From positions 1 through 5,367 of the forward strand of contig JAEXRB010000287.1 of the NCBI GenBank assembly GCA_023438325.1: DNA of 5,367 nt, in the 5' to 3' direction. The notes under the pieces were generated by a model, which worked only from the letters and a program-made list of their open reading frames with translations, was not told the origin of the DNA and searched no databases. This document shows, one piece after another, positions 1 through 5,367 of the stretch (position 1 is the stretch's first letter; every line of letters starts with the position of its first letter). The DNA is from Pseudomonadota bacterium (lineage in GTDB: Bacteria; Pseudomonadota; Gammaproteobacteria; Xanthomonadales; Xanthomonadaceae). Both the position numbers and the translations under genes were made by a program.

Positions 1-474
1 CCAGTCGGCGCGGTACACCAGATATTGCGAGAACACGGCAGCCAGACGATCGGCCAACTGGAAGCGGCGGCGCGCCAAATCGGCTGCGTCGCCGGCGCCG
101 CCCTGGGTCAGATAACGTGCGATGCGCGGATCGGACAGGCCCTCCACCTCCAGGCCGGCCAGCACTGCCCAGCGCAACGCCTCGCGCCGCCATGCAGGCA
201 AGGCCTGCGCGTCCTCGCCCAGGCGCTCATCCGCCACTTGTGCCAGCCATGCGCTCGGCAATATCACTTCCACGTTCGCCACCACGCCGGTGGTGCCGGC
301 GTGCCGTGCCATCGCGCCAGTCAGCCATTGCCGCATGCCCGGATGTGCGGCGATCACGGTTTGCGGCGCGAGCGCATCCTCAGGGCAAGTCTGGGCCAGC
401 GCCGTCATCAAGGGCGGCACCAACGCCTCGAGGCGGCTGGCGCGCAGGATGATGAGATGGGCGTCGGTAGTCAT
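1..474 (-). CDS. recC: RecC, exodeoxyribonuclease V gamma subunit (N-terminal part, runs off left edge)
   Basis: This is an open frame of 158 codons with no stop before the window edge. The start is ATG at 472-474, with AAGGA at 479-483 in front of it. It encodes the N-terminal 1A-like domain of RecC, the subunit of the RecBCD helicase/nuclease that scans for Chi during double-strand break repair. In view are a beta strand followed by SRLEAL (residues 13-18), then a segment PGMRQWL (45-51) matching the family's TGMAQWL, then VANVEVILPSAWL (65-77) matching the family's AANIDFPLPASF. The fragment ends in FSQYLVYRADW (148-158), close to the DQYLVYRPDW of E. coli RecC recalled from memory. The full protein is normally over 1,000 residues, so most of the gene lies outside. 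Its ATG overlaps the bioC stop (ATGA, 471-474), so translation is probably coupled to bioC. recB and recD would be expected further downstream. Family assignment is good; function is inferred from the fragment. Confidence 0.87.
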   Translation of the reverse strand, partial: MTTDAHLIILRASRLEALVPPLMTALAQTCPEDALAPQTVIAAHPGMRQWLTGAMARHAGTTGVVANVEVILPSAWLAQVADERLGEDAQALPAWRREALRWAVLAGLEVEGLSDPRIARYLTQGGAGDAADLARRRFQLADRLAAVFSQYLVYRADW

Positions 475-1355
475 TGCTTCCTTCGAATCGGAATCCGCGA
501 CAGCGGCACCGCTGCCAGATCATGCCCGCCTTCACGCACCGGCTGTCCCGGTTCCGGCGCGAAGGCGTGCGCGTAGATGACTTCATAGGTGGCCGGCAGC
601 AAACCATCCGGTTGCCGGAAACTCTCGTATGCGGCGATCGCGCCTTCCAACCGGGATTTGCCGGTGAGCGTGCGGCGTCGGGTTGCGACGGCATTGCTGG
701 CACCGATGCCGCGCAGGTCCCGCATCAGATCCATCGCGCCGGGATAGGTGAGCGTGAAGCGATCGGTATCGAGCACGGGATTGCGGAAGCCGCCGGCCAT
801 CAGCGCATCGCCGATGTGCTGGATGGGCGGAAAATCGCTCACGTGCGGTGCCTCGTCCACGGCGGCGAAAGCATTGCGCAGTTCTTCCAGCGTCAGCGGG
901 CCGAAGCTGGACAAGGCGAGAAAGCCGCCCGGTGCGAGCACGTTGCGCCACTGCGCGACGAGGCCGGGCACATCTTCGATCCACTGCATGCACAGGTTGG
1001 AAAACACCAGATCGAAGCTGCCCGGCGCGAACGGCAAGGCGCGCGCATCGGCACACACGGTGGTGTAACGCGGCAACCACAGACCAGCGGCACGCTTGGC
1101 CTGTCGCAGCATCGGCAAGGCCAGATCCAGGGCCACCACCTGCGCCTTGGGCCAGCGTTTTTTCAGCGCACGGCTGGCGCTGCCGGGGCCGCTGCCGACA
1201 TCGAGAATGCGCGTCGGTGGCGTGGTGATGTAATCGAGTCGATCCAGCAGGCGGGCTTCGACTTCGTGTTGCAGCACGGCGCGTTCGGCATAGCCGGAAG
1301 CGGCGCGACCGAAGCTGCGGCGGACGTGGCGGTAATCGAACGGTTCGGAAGCCAT
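471..1355 (-). CDS. bioC: Malonyl-[acyl-carrier protein] O-methyltransferase BioC
   Basis: BioC uses S-adenosylmethionine to methylate the free carboxyl of malonyl-ACP, the entry step of cytosolic pimelate synthesis for biotin. The 294-residue product is a class I methyltransferase. Near the N-terminus is VRRSFGRAASGY (11-22), matching the BioC signature FGRAAxxY. The SAM-binding glycine loop is LDVGSGPGS (51-59) and the acidic residue after motif I is Asp77. ADARALPF (102-109) and SNLCMQW (119-125) follow, the latter like the NLAVQW of E. coli BioC. DLRGIGAS (213-220) matches the BioC-typical LKGIGA. It is longer than the E. coli enzyme (about 250 residues), mainly at the C-terminus, as I recall for xanthomonad BioC. 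A longer frame with an ATG at 1395-1397 would overlap bioH by 23 bases. The start at 1353-1355 is preferred because it has AAGGA ten bases upstream and gives the family-like N-terminus. Its stop overlaps the recC start. Confidence 0.93.
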   Translation of the reverse strand: MASEPFDYRHVRRSFGRAASGYAERAVLQHEVEARLLDRLDYITTPPTRILDVGSGPGSASRALKKRWPKAQVVALDLALPMLRQAKRAAGLWLPRYTTVCADARALPFAPGSFDLVFSNLCMQWIEDVPGLVAQWRNVLAPGGFLALSSFGPLTLEELRNAFAAVDEAPHVSDFPPIQHIGDALMAGGFRNPVLDTDRFTLTYPGAMDLMRDLRGIGASNAVATRRRTLTGKSRLEGAIAAYESFRQPDGLLPATYEVIYAHAFAPEPGQPVREGGHDLAAVPLSRIPIRRKQ

Positions 1356-1365
1356 GCGGGCGTGA

Positions 1366-1370
1366 TCCTT
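1366..1370 (-). promoter_or_regulatory. Ribosome binding site deciding the bioC start
   Basis: AAGGA on the minus strand lies ten bases before the ATG at 1353-1355. It sits in the 19-base gap after the bioH stop. The alternative upstream ATG at 1395-1397 has only a weak GGA in front and lies inside bioH, so this site favours the shorter BioC of 294 residues. This is inference from motif and spacing. Confidence 0.5.
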
Positions 1371-1374
1371 GGCT

Positions 1375-2145
1375 TCATCGCGAAGCGTGGCTGCCATTGT
1401 CCAACGCCATCAACGCTTCGGCCACCGCATCGGGTTCAGCCAGAAACGGCATGTGGCCGGTATCCAGCTCCAGATAATGTGCGCCCGGTGCCGCATCGGC
1501 GGCCCAACGCATGGCCTGCGGCGGTACGAGGCGATCACGACGGCCGGCGATCCAGAGCGACGGCATCGCCAGTTTTGCCACCGCTTCACGCAGATCACCG
1601 GCCTGCAGCAACGCCAAGCCTTGCCGCAACGCGGCCAGCTCCGGCGGGCCATGCTCGAACGCCTGGGCGCGCAAGGTGCGCAGTTCGGTGCCGGCGTGTG
1701 CCGAACCCATCGCCTCCAGCGCGAGGAAACGTTCGACGGTGGCGGTGAAATCGCGCTCCAGCCCAGCGCCGAACTGCTCGAACACATGCGCCGGTACTCC
1801 GTGCGGCCAATCGTCCGCGCTGACGAAACGCGGATTGGATGCGATGGCGGCCACGGCACGAATCCGTGCAGGCGCTTGCTGCGCGGCGTGCAACGCGATC
1901 ATGCCGCCAAGCGACCAGCCCGCCCATACCGCGCCATCGGGAATCCGCTCGATCAGCCCGGCCAGGATGGTTTGCAGATCGAAGGCTGCATCGTCGCGGC
2001 TGCGCCCATGGCCGGGCAGTTCGACCAGATGCACGGCAAAGCGCGCCGCCAACACACGGGTGAGCGGTGCGAACAGGCCCGAATGCATCGCCCAGCCGTG
2101 GATCAATACCAAAGGCGCGCCGTTGCCGACAATCTCGATATGCAA
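1375..2145 (-). CDS. bioH: Pimeloyl-[acyl-carrier protein] methyl ester esterase BioH
   Basis: BioH hydrolyses pimeloyl-ACP methyl ester to pimeloyl-ACP, ending the elongation cycle opened by BioC and handing the product to BioF. The 256-residue product is a compact alpha/beta hydrolase, the same size as E. coli BioH. The oxyanion-side motif is LVLIHGWAMHSG (12-23), followed by VELPGHGRS (41-49). The nucleophile elbow is GWSLGG with Ser78, the acid is Asp204 in AGRRDRLVP, and the base is His231 in TGHMPFLAEPDA. These align with Ser82, Asp207 and His235 of the E. coli enzyme with a small offset. The start codon is TTG (2143-2145), giving MHIEIVGNG, the usual N-terminus for xanthomonad BioH. 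A strong GGGGAG lies nine bases upstream, inside the end of bioF. bioF ends six bases before it and bioC follows by 19 bases, so it is inside the operon, unlike the unlinked bioH of E. coli. Confidence 0.94.
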   Translation of the reverse strand: MHIEIVGNGAPLVLIHGWAMHSGLFAPLTRVLAARFAVHLVELPGHGRSRDDAAFDLQTILAGLIERIPDGAVWAGWSLGGMIALHAAQQAPARIRAVAAIASNPRFVSADDWPHGVPAHVFEQFGAGLERDFTATVERFLALEAMGSAHAGTELRTLRAQAFEHGPPELAALRQGLALLQAGDLREAVAKLAMPSLWIAGRRDRLVPPQAMRWAADAAPGAHYLELDTGHMPFLAEPDAVAEALMALDNGSHASR

Positions 2146-2151
2146 CGCCGA

Positions 2152-3360
2152 TTACTCCCCGGCCAAACGCCGCGCCACACCCGCCAGTGCATCGAGCAGG
2201 GCATCGACATCGCTTTCGTGGTGCAGCGCGCTGAGCGTGACGCGCAACCTTGCGCGGCCCTCGGGCACGGTGGGCGGGCGGATCGCACCGACGAAGAAAC
2301 CGGCCTTCTCCAGCTGTTTGGATGCAGCCAGTGCGGCGGTGTTGGTGCCCATCAGGATCGGCTGGATCGGCGTGGTGGATTCCAGCAGATCAAGCCCGAT
2401 CTGCTGCGCACCGCGGCGGAAGCGCGCAATGAGTGCGGCCAGTTTGAAGCGACGCCAGTTCTCGCGCCGCGCCACGCCCAATGCGGCGGTGGCGGCAGCG
2501 GCCAGCGCCGGCGGCATCGCGGTGGTGTAAATGTGGGGCCGGGCGGTTTCGGCGATGGCTTCGATCAATCCTTCCTGCCCCACCAGCACCGCGCCTGCGC
2601 CACCCAGCGCCTTGCCCAGCGTGATGAGCTGCAATGGCACCTCACGCGCGGTAAGGCCGGCGTAAGCCACGCTGCCGCAACCATCGGGGCCGATCACGCC
2701 TGCGCCATGTGCATCGTCCACATACAACGTGGCGTTCTCGCTGCGTGCCAGCACCGCCAGCAACTTCAGCGGCGCGATGTCGCCATCCATGCTGAACACG
2801 CCATCGGTCGCCAGCAGCGCCGCCGCATCAGGCCGGCTGCGCAACTGGCGCAATGCGCCATCGGCCTGTGCATGGGGATAACGCTTGAAATCGGCGCCGG
2901 CCAGACGCGCGCCGTCGATCAGGCTGGCGTGATTGAGTTTGTCCTGCACGCATAAATCACCCTCGCGCAGCAGCGCCTGCAACACCGCAAGATTGGCCAG
3001 ATAGCCGGAGCCGAACAGCAACGCACGTGGATAGCCCTGCCATTGCGCGATGGCTTCTTCCAGTTCGCGATGCTCGCGGTGATGGCCGCAAACCAGATGC
3101 GACGCCCCCGCCCCCACACCGCGCCACACCGCCGCCTCCTGCAATGCCGCCACGACATCCAGATGCTGCGACAGGCCAAGGTAATCGTTGCTGCAGAAGT
3201 TGCGCAGTACCCGGCCATCCACCTCGATGGCGATGCCTTCGCGCCCGGTGATTTCGCGTGTGCGCCGCTCCAGCCCGGCGCGCTGACGAGCGGCACGTTC
3301 GCTCGCAAGACGCGGCAAAAGACCCGGCCTCGCGTTGCGCTCGTACGGCCCGGCGGCCAT
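2152..3360 (-). CDS. bioF: 8-amino-7-oxononanoate synthase (KAPA synthase) BioF
   Basis: BioF is a pyridoxal-phosphate enzyme of the alpha-oxoamine synthase family. It decarboxylatively condenses L-alanine with pimeloyl-ACP to give 8-amino-7-oxononanoate (KAPA). The 402-residue product shows NFCSNDYLGLS (54-64), GAGASHLVCGHH (83-94) and LLFGSGYLAN (114-123). LNHAS follows with His144, the PLP-stacking histidine. ATDGVFSMDGDIAP (184-197), YVDDAHGAGV with Asp215/Asp216 and His218, and TLGKALGG with the Schiff-base lysine Lys250 come next. AIRPPTVPEGRARLRVTLSA (359-378) marks the C-terminal domain. The upstream frame opens at 3408, which would overlap bioB by 47 bases. The ATG at 3358-3360 is chosen because it starts one base after the bioB stop (TGA-G-ATG), has AGG upstream inside the bioB end, and gives the family's usual length. 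The very tight spacing implies translational coupling with bioB. Confidence 0.95.
   Translation of the reverse strand: MAAGPYERNARPGLLPRLASERAARQRAGLERRTREITGREGIAIEVDGRVLRNFCSNDYLGLSQHLDVVAALQEAAVWRGVGAGASHLVCGHHREHRELEEAIAQWQGYPRALLFGSGYLANLAVLQALLREGDLCVQDKLNHASLIDGARLAGADFKRYPHAQADGALRQLRSRPDAAALLATDGVFSMDGDIAPLKLLAVLARSENATLYVDDAHGAGVIGPDGCGSVAYAGLTAREVPLQLITLGKALGGAGAVLVGQEGLIEAIAETARPHIYTTAMPPALAAAATAALGVARRENWRRFKLAALIARFRRGAQQIGLDLLESTTPIQPILMGTNTAALAASKQLEKAGFFVGAIRPPTVPEGRARLRVTLSALHHESDVDALLDALAGVARRLAGE
2155..2160 (-). promoter_or_regulatory. Ribosome binding site of bioH, embedded in the bioF 3' end
   Basis: GGGGAG on the minus strand immediately precedes the bioF stop TAA (2152-2154) and is nine bases from the bioH TTG start at 2143-2145. 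It encodes the last residues (Gly-Glu) of BioF and also serves as a strong Shine-Dalgarno sequence. This supports the TTG start and suggests that ribosomes ending bioF help initiation at bioH. Confidence 0.6.
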
Positions 3361-3361
3361 C

Positions 3362-4381
3362 TCAGGCGACCTGTTCCGCGGTGCAGGCCGGCGCGCAGAT
3401 ATCCGCATGCACCGTTCCGGTATCGTGCTCCATCGCCATGCCGGTGATGCCCAGACGGGCGAACAAGGCGCGATCGCGTTCGGCCTGCGGATTGGCCGTG
3501 GTCAGCAACTTCTCGCCATAGAAAACGGAATTGGCGCCCGCCATGAAGCACAGCGCCTGCAACTCGTCGCTCATCTGCTCGCGCCCTGCCGACAGGCGCA
3601 CCATGGACGCCGGCATCAGCAAGCGCGCCACCGCGATGGTGCGGACGAACTCGAACGGATCCAGCTCCTTCGTCCCGGCCAGCGGCGTGCCGTGTACTTG
3701 CACCAACCGGTTGATCGGCACCGATTCGGGATGCTCGGGCAGGTTCGCCAAGGTCTGCAACAGACCGGCGCGCTGCTCGCGGCTCTCGCCCATGCCGACG
3801 ATGCCGCCACAACAGGTTTTCATGCCGGCAGCGCGCACGTTGGCGAGCGTATCGAGGCGATCCTGGTACACCCGCGTGCCGATCACCGAATCGTAAAACT
3901 CCGGTGCCGTATCCAGATTATGGTTGTAGTAATCCAGACCGGCGTCTTTCAGGGTTTCGGCCTGATCGGCATTGAGCATGCCGAGCGTGGCGCAGGTTTC
4001 CAGCCCCAGCGCCCGCACGCCGCGCACCATGTCGGCCACTTTTTCCACATCGCGATCCTTCGGCGAACGCCACGCCGCGCCCATGCAGAAACGCGTCGCA
4101 CCTGCCGCGCGTGCCTCGCGCGCGCGCGCCAGCACCGCCTCGGTATCCATCAACTTCTCTGCCTTCAGCCCGGTATCGTGGCGGGCCGATTGCGGGCAGT
4201 AACCACAATCTTCCGGACAACCGCCGGTCTTTATGGAAAGCAGCGTGGATACTTGTATCTGGCTGGCGTCGAAACGCTCGCGATGCACCGTGGCGGCGCG
4301 GAACAACAGCTCGGAGAAAGGAAGGCCGAACAGCGCGAGGACTTCTTCTCGGCTGTAATCGTGACGAAGCGGTGTAAGCAT
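3362..4381 (-). CDS. bioB: Biotin synthase BioB (radical SAM)
   Basis: BioB inserts sulfur into dethiobiotin to form biotin, the last step of the pathway, sacrificing its [2Fe-2S] cluster as sulfur donor. The 339-residue product carries the radical SAM [4Fe-4S] motif C-x3-C-x2-C at Cys55, Cys59 and Cys62 (GGCPEDCGYCPQS). The auxiliary-cluster ligands Cys99, Cys130, Cys190 and Arg262 each sit two residues after their E. coli counterparts. YNHNLDT (152-158), GIVGMGE (193-199) and MVRLSAGR (260-267) are typical. The C-terminus ends in a short cysteine-containing tail (CAPAC, 329-333). The frame is open up to 4672, but that extension lies opposite comF and is not BioB-like. The ATG at 4379-4381 is chosen from homology to family N-termini, although no good Shine-Dalgarno precedes it. 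It is the first gene of the minus-strand run; bioF begins one base after its stop. Confidence 0.96.
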   Translation of the reverse strand: MLTPLRHDYSREEVLALFGLPFSELLFRAATVHRERFDASQIQVSTLLSIKTGGCPEDCGYCPQSARHDTGLKAEKLMDTEAVLARAREARAAGATRFCMGAAWRSPKDRDVEKVADMVRGVRALGLETCATLGMLNADQAETLKDAGLDYYNHNLDTAPEFYDSVIGTRVYQDRLDTLANVRAAGMKTCCGGIVGMGESREQRAGLLQTLANLPEHPESVPINRLVQVHGTPLAGTKELDPFEFVRTIAVARLLMPASMVRLSAGREQMSDELQALCFMAGANSVFYGEKLLTTANPQAERDRALFARLGITGMAMEHDTGTVHADICAPACTAEQVA

Positions 4382-4442
4382 CAGGCAGGTCGCTGCAAAA
4401 GCTTGCCAATGGCAAAGTGCGCGCAGTCTGGAAACCCTACCC
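4382..4442. other. Divergent spacer between bioB and comF
   Basis: These 61 bases separate the two divergent start codons. They hold the predicted bioB transcription start (about 4418), the -10 part of its candidate promoter, the 13-bp palindrome, and a weak GGA (4430-4432) ten bases before the comF ATG. I found no convincing promoter for comF here; it may start inside bioB. Confidence 0.6.
4403..4415. repeat. Perfect 13-bp palindrome, possible operator of the biotin operon
   Basis: TTGCCA and TGGCAA flank a single central A, a perfect 6-1-6 inverted repeat. It lies about 3 to 15 bases downstream of the transcription start predicted for bioB, which is a classic repressor position. In the transcript it could also form a small hairpin. 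It does not match the operator patterns I know for BirA, BioR or BioQ. Function is inferred from symmetry and position only. Confidence 0.4.
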
Positions 4443-4453
4443 ATGCCTGTCAA
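4425..4453 (-). promoter_or_regulatory. Candidate sigma-70 promoter of the bioB operon
   Basis: On the minus strand a perfect TTGACA (4448-4453) is followed after exactly 17 bases by CAGACT (4425-4430). CAGACT matches TATAAT at three positions, including the highly conserved A at 2 and T at 6. The predicted transcription start is near 4418, giving a leader of about 37 bases before the bioB ATG. The -35 box lies within codons 2-4 of comF and the spacer covers the comF start codon, so the two genes' control regions overlap. The weak -10 suggests modest or regulated strength. Confidence 0.5.
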
Positions 4454-5150
4454 CCACGACCTTTCGTTACGCGACCGACTTTCTCGCTGGCTGCTGCCGC
4501 CGCGCTGCCTCGCCTGTGACGAACCTTCGCGCACGATCGACTTGTGCGACAGCTGCCGCGCAGCGTTGCCCCACAACCTGCCCGCCTGCCCATGTTGCGC
4601 GCTACCGCTGGCTGAACCTGCGCCGGCCTGCGGAGAATGCCTCGCTTCGCGCCCGTCGTTCACCCGCAGCATTGCGCCATGGCGTTACGAAGGCGTGATC
4701 GCGCACCTGATCCCGCGCCTGAAGTTCCACCGCGAATTGGCCATCGCACACACCCTCGGCACGCTCGCCGCACAGCAGCTTGCCGACTGGCCGGGCTGGC
4801 AAGACGCCCACTGCCTCATCCCCCTGCCCTTGCACCCGGCGCGCCTCGGCCAGCGCGGTTACAACCAGGCCCTAGAACTGGCGCGACCGCTGGCCCGCAT
4901 CCACACCCTGTCCATCGACACCAGCACGCTCAGCCGAATCCGCCCCCCCCTCCCGCAAACCGACCTCGCCGCCGCCGCTCGCCGCCGCAACCTGCGCGGC
5001 GCATTCGCAGCAGAAAAAATCACCGGGAAAATCGTGATCCTCATCGACGACGTGATCACCACCGGCACCACCGCCCGCGAAGCGGCGCGCGTGCTGATCC
5101 AGGCCGGTGCCACAGAAGTGCGCGTCATGGCACTGGCACGAGCACCTTAG
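4443..5150 (+). CDS. comF: ComF family protein (GntX-like, phosphoribosyltransferase fold)
   Basis: ComF proteins combine a zinc-binding N-terminus with a type I phosphoribosyltransferase fold. They are linked to DNA uptake in competent bacteria, and the E. coli homologue is GntX/YhgH; the enzymatic reaction is not settled. The 235-residue product has four CxxC pairs at Cys22/25, Cys35/38, Cys49/52 and Cys63/66, the expected double zinc-finger region. APWRYEGVIAHLIPRLKF (78-95) follows. RLGQRGYNQA (134-143) and RRRNLRGAF (180-188) are ComF signatures, and VILIDDVITTGTT (198-210) is the PRPP-binding loop with Asp202/Asp203. The length is normal, and there is no signal peptide or membrane segment. 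The ATG at 4443 has GGA ten bases before it. It is divergent from bioB and ends 22 bases before the convergent acetyltransferase gene. A run of eight C lies at 4943-4950. Confidence 0.92.
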   Translation: MPVNHDLSLRDRLSRWLLPPRCLACDEPSRTIDLCDSCRAALPHNLPACPCCALPLAEPAPACGECLASRPSFTRSIAPWRYEGVIAHLIPRLKFHRELAIAHTLGTLAAQQLADWPGWQDAHCLIPLPLHPARLGQRGYNQALELARPLARIHTLSIDTSTLSRIRPPLPQTDLAAAARRRNLRGAFAAEKITGKIVILIDDVITTGTTAREAARVLIQAGATEVRVMALARAP

Positions 5151-5172
5151 AACATCGTTTGCGGGAAAACCT

Positions 5173-5367
5173 TCAGGCCTCGGCTGCAAACGCCGCGTGA
5201 TAGGCCACCGTGCCGCGCGGCAGCGGCGCATTGAACGCGACCGCCTGGAAATATTCCGGCGGCACATCCGGCAACACCAGCGATGGCTCCGCCTTGAAAC
5301 CAAAGCGCGCGTAATACTCCGGGTCGCCGAGCACCACGCACCCTGCTGCGCCCAGTTCATGCAACTG
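5173..5367 (-). CDS. GNAT family N-acetyltransferase (C-terminal part, start beyond right edge)
   Basis: Sixty-four codons and a TGA stop (5173-5175) remain open to the window edge. The peptide contains ELGAAGCVVLGDPEYYARFGF, the helix-turn-strand block that follows the acetyl-CoA site in GNAT enzymes. PPEYFQAVAF and GTVAYHAAF follow, typical of the YhbS-like N-acetyltransferase group of roughly 165-170 residues. The acetyl-CoA loop (Q/RxxGxG/A) must lie outside. An internal TTG at 5362-5364 could be misread as a start, but the family needs about 100 more residues upstream. The substrate cannot be told. It converges on comF with only 22 bases between the stops, so it is probably a separate transcription unit. 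Confidence 0.82.
   Translation of the reverse strand, partial: QLHELGAAGCVVLGDPEYYARFGFKAEPSLVLPDVPPEYFQAVAFNAPLPRGTVAYHAAFAAEA

Noticed and set aside
25..576. A 183-codon plus-strand open frame over the left end
   Set aside because: Opposite the recC fragment, which reads clearly as RecC through to the edge; the plus-strand product has no recognisable features.
474..1748. A 424-codon plus-strand open frame opposite bioC and part of bioH
   Set aside because: Shadow frame of well-supported genes; no family motif, and a low-complexity Arg/Pro/Ala-rich C-terminal stretch.
1369..2955. A 528-codon plus-strand open frame opposite bioH and bioF
   Set aside because: It is antisense to two genes with intact catalytic motifs, has no recognisable domain, and its Gln/Arg/His-rich make-up is typical of the shadow frame of GC-rich coding DNA.
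3100..3135. C-rich repeats in bioF as a possible simple-sequence repeat
   Set aside because: They translate into the normal GVGAGASHLV region of BioF and show no regular unit.
4382..4672. A 97-residue N-terminal extension of BioB
   Set aside because: It runs antisense through comF, is unlike BioB N-termini, and would remove the divergent promoter region.
5156..5192. Inverted repeat CGTTTGC / GCAAACG around the comF-acetyltransferase junction as a terminator
   Set aside because: The 7-bp arms are separated by a 23-base loop, one arm lies inside the acetyltransferase gene, and no T-run follows on either strand. It could be chance.

Overview
The window is a compact, GC-rich chromosomal segment with almost no non-coding DNA. 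It suggests a gammaproteobacterium of the Xanthomonadales (Xanthomonas, Lysobacter or Rhodanobacter relatives). This rests on the gene order bioB-bioF-bioH-bioC, on BioF, BioH and BioC proteins that read like the Xanthomonas versions recalled from memory, and on the RecC and ComF neighbours. The placement is inference; no database search was possible.

Layout from right to left on the minus strand: the 3' end of a GNAT-type acetyltransferase gene (5173-5367, start outside the window). Converging on it from the plus strand is comF (4443-5150), a ComF/GntX-type phosphoribosyltransferase-like gene. A 61-bp divergent spacer (4382-4442) separates comF from the minus-strand run bioB (3362-4381), bioF (2152-3360), bioH (1375-2145), bioC (471-1355) and the first 158 codons of recC (1-474, continuing past the left edge). 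The five minus-strand genes are separated by +1, +6, +19 and -4 bases and look like one transcription unit. A candidate promoter with a perfect TTGACA -35 box sits over the comF start codon and fires towards bioB. A 13-bp palindrome lies just downstream of the predicted transcription start.

How the genes work together: BioC methylates malonyl-ACP to start the disguised pimelate route. Fatty-acid synthase elongates it, and BioH removes the methyl ester to leave pimeloyl-ACP. BioF condenses that with alanine to give KAPA, and BioB inserts sulfur into dethiobiotin to make biotin. The two middle steps (BioA, BioD) are not encoded here and must lie elsewhere. recC, encoding the Chi-recognition subunit of the RecBCD nuclease/helicase, is joined to bioC by an ATGA overlap, so a DNA-repair gene is apparently co-translated with a vitamin operon.

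No mobile element, CRISPR array, RNA gene or clearly new system is visible. The points worth a second look are the bioC-recC coupling, the ComF-biotin neighbourhood, and the promoter/palindrome in the divergent spacer.
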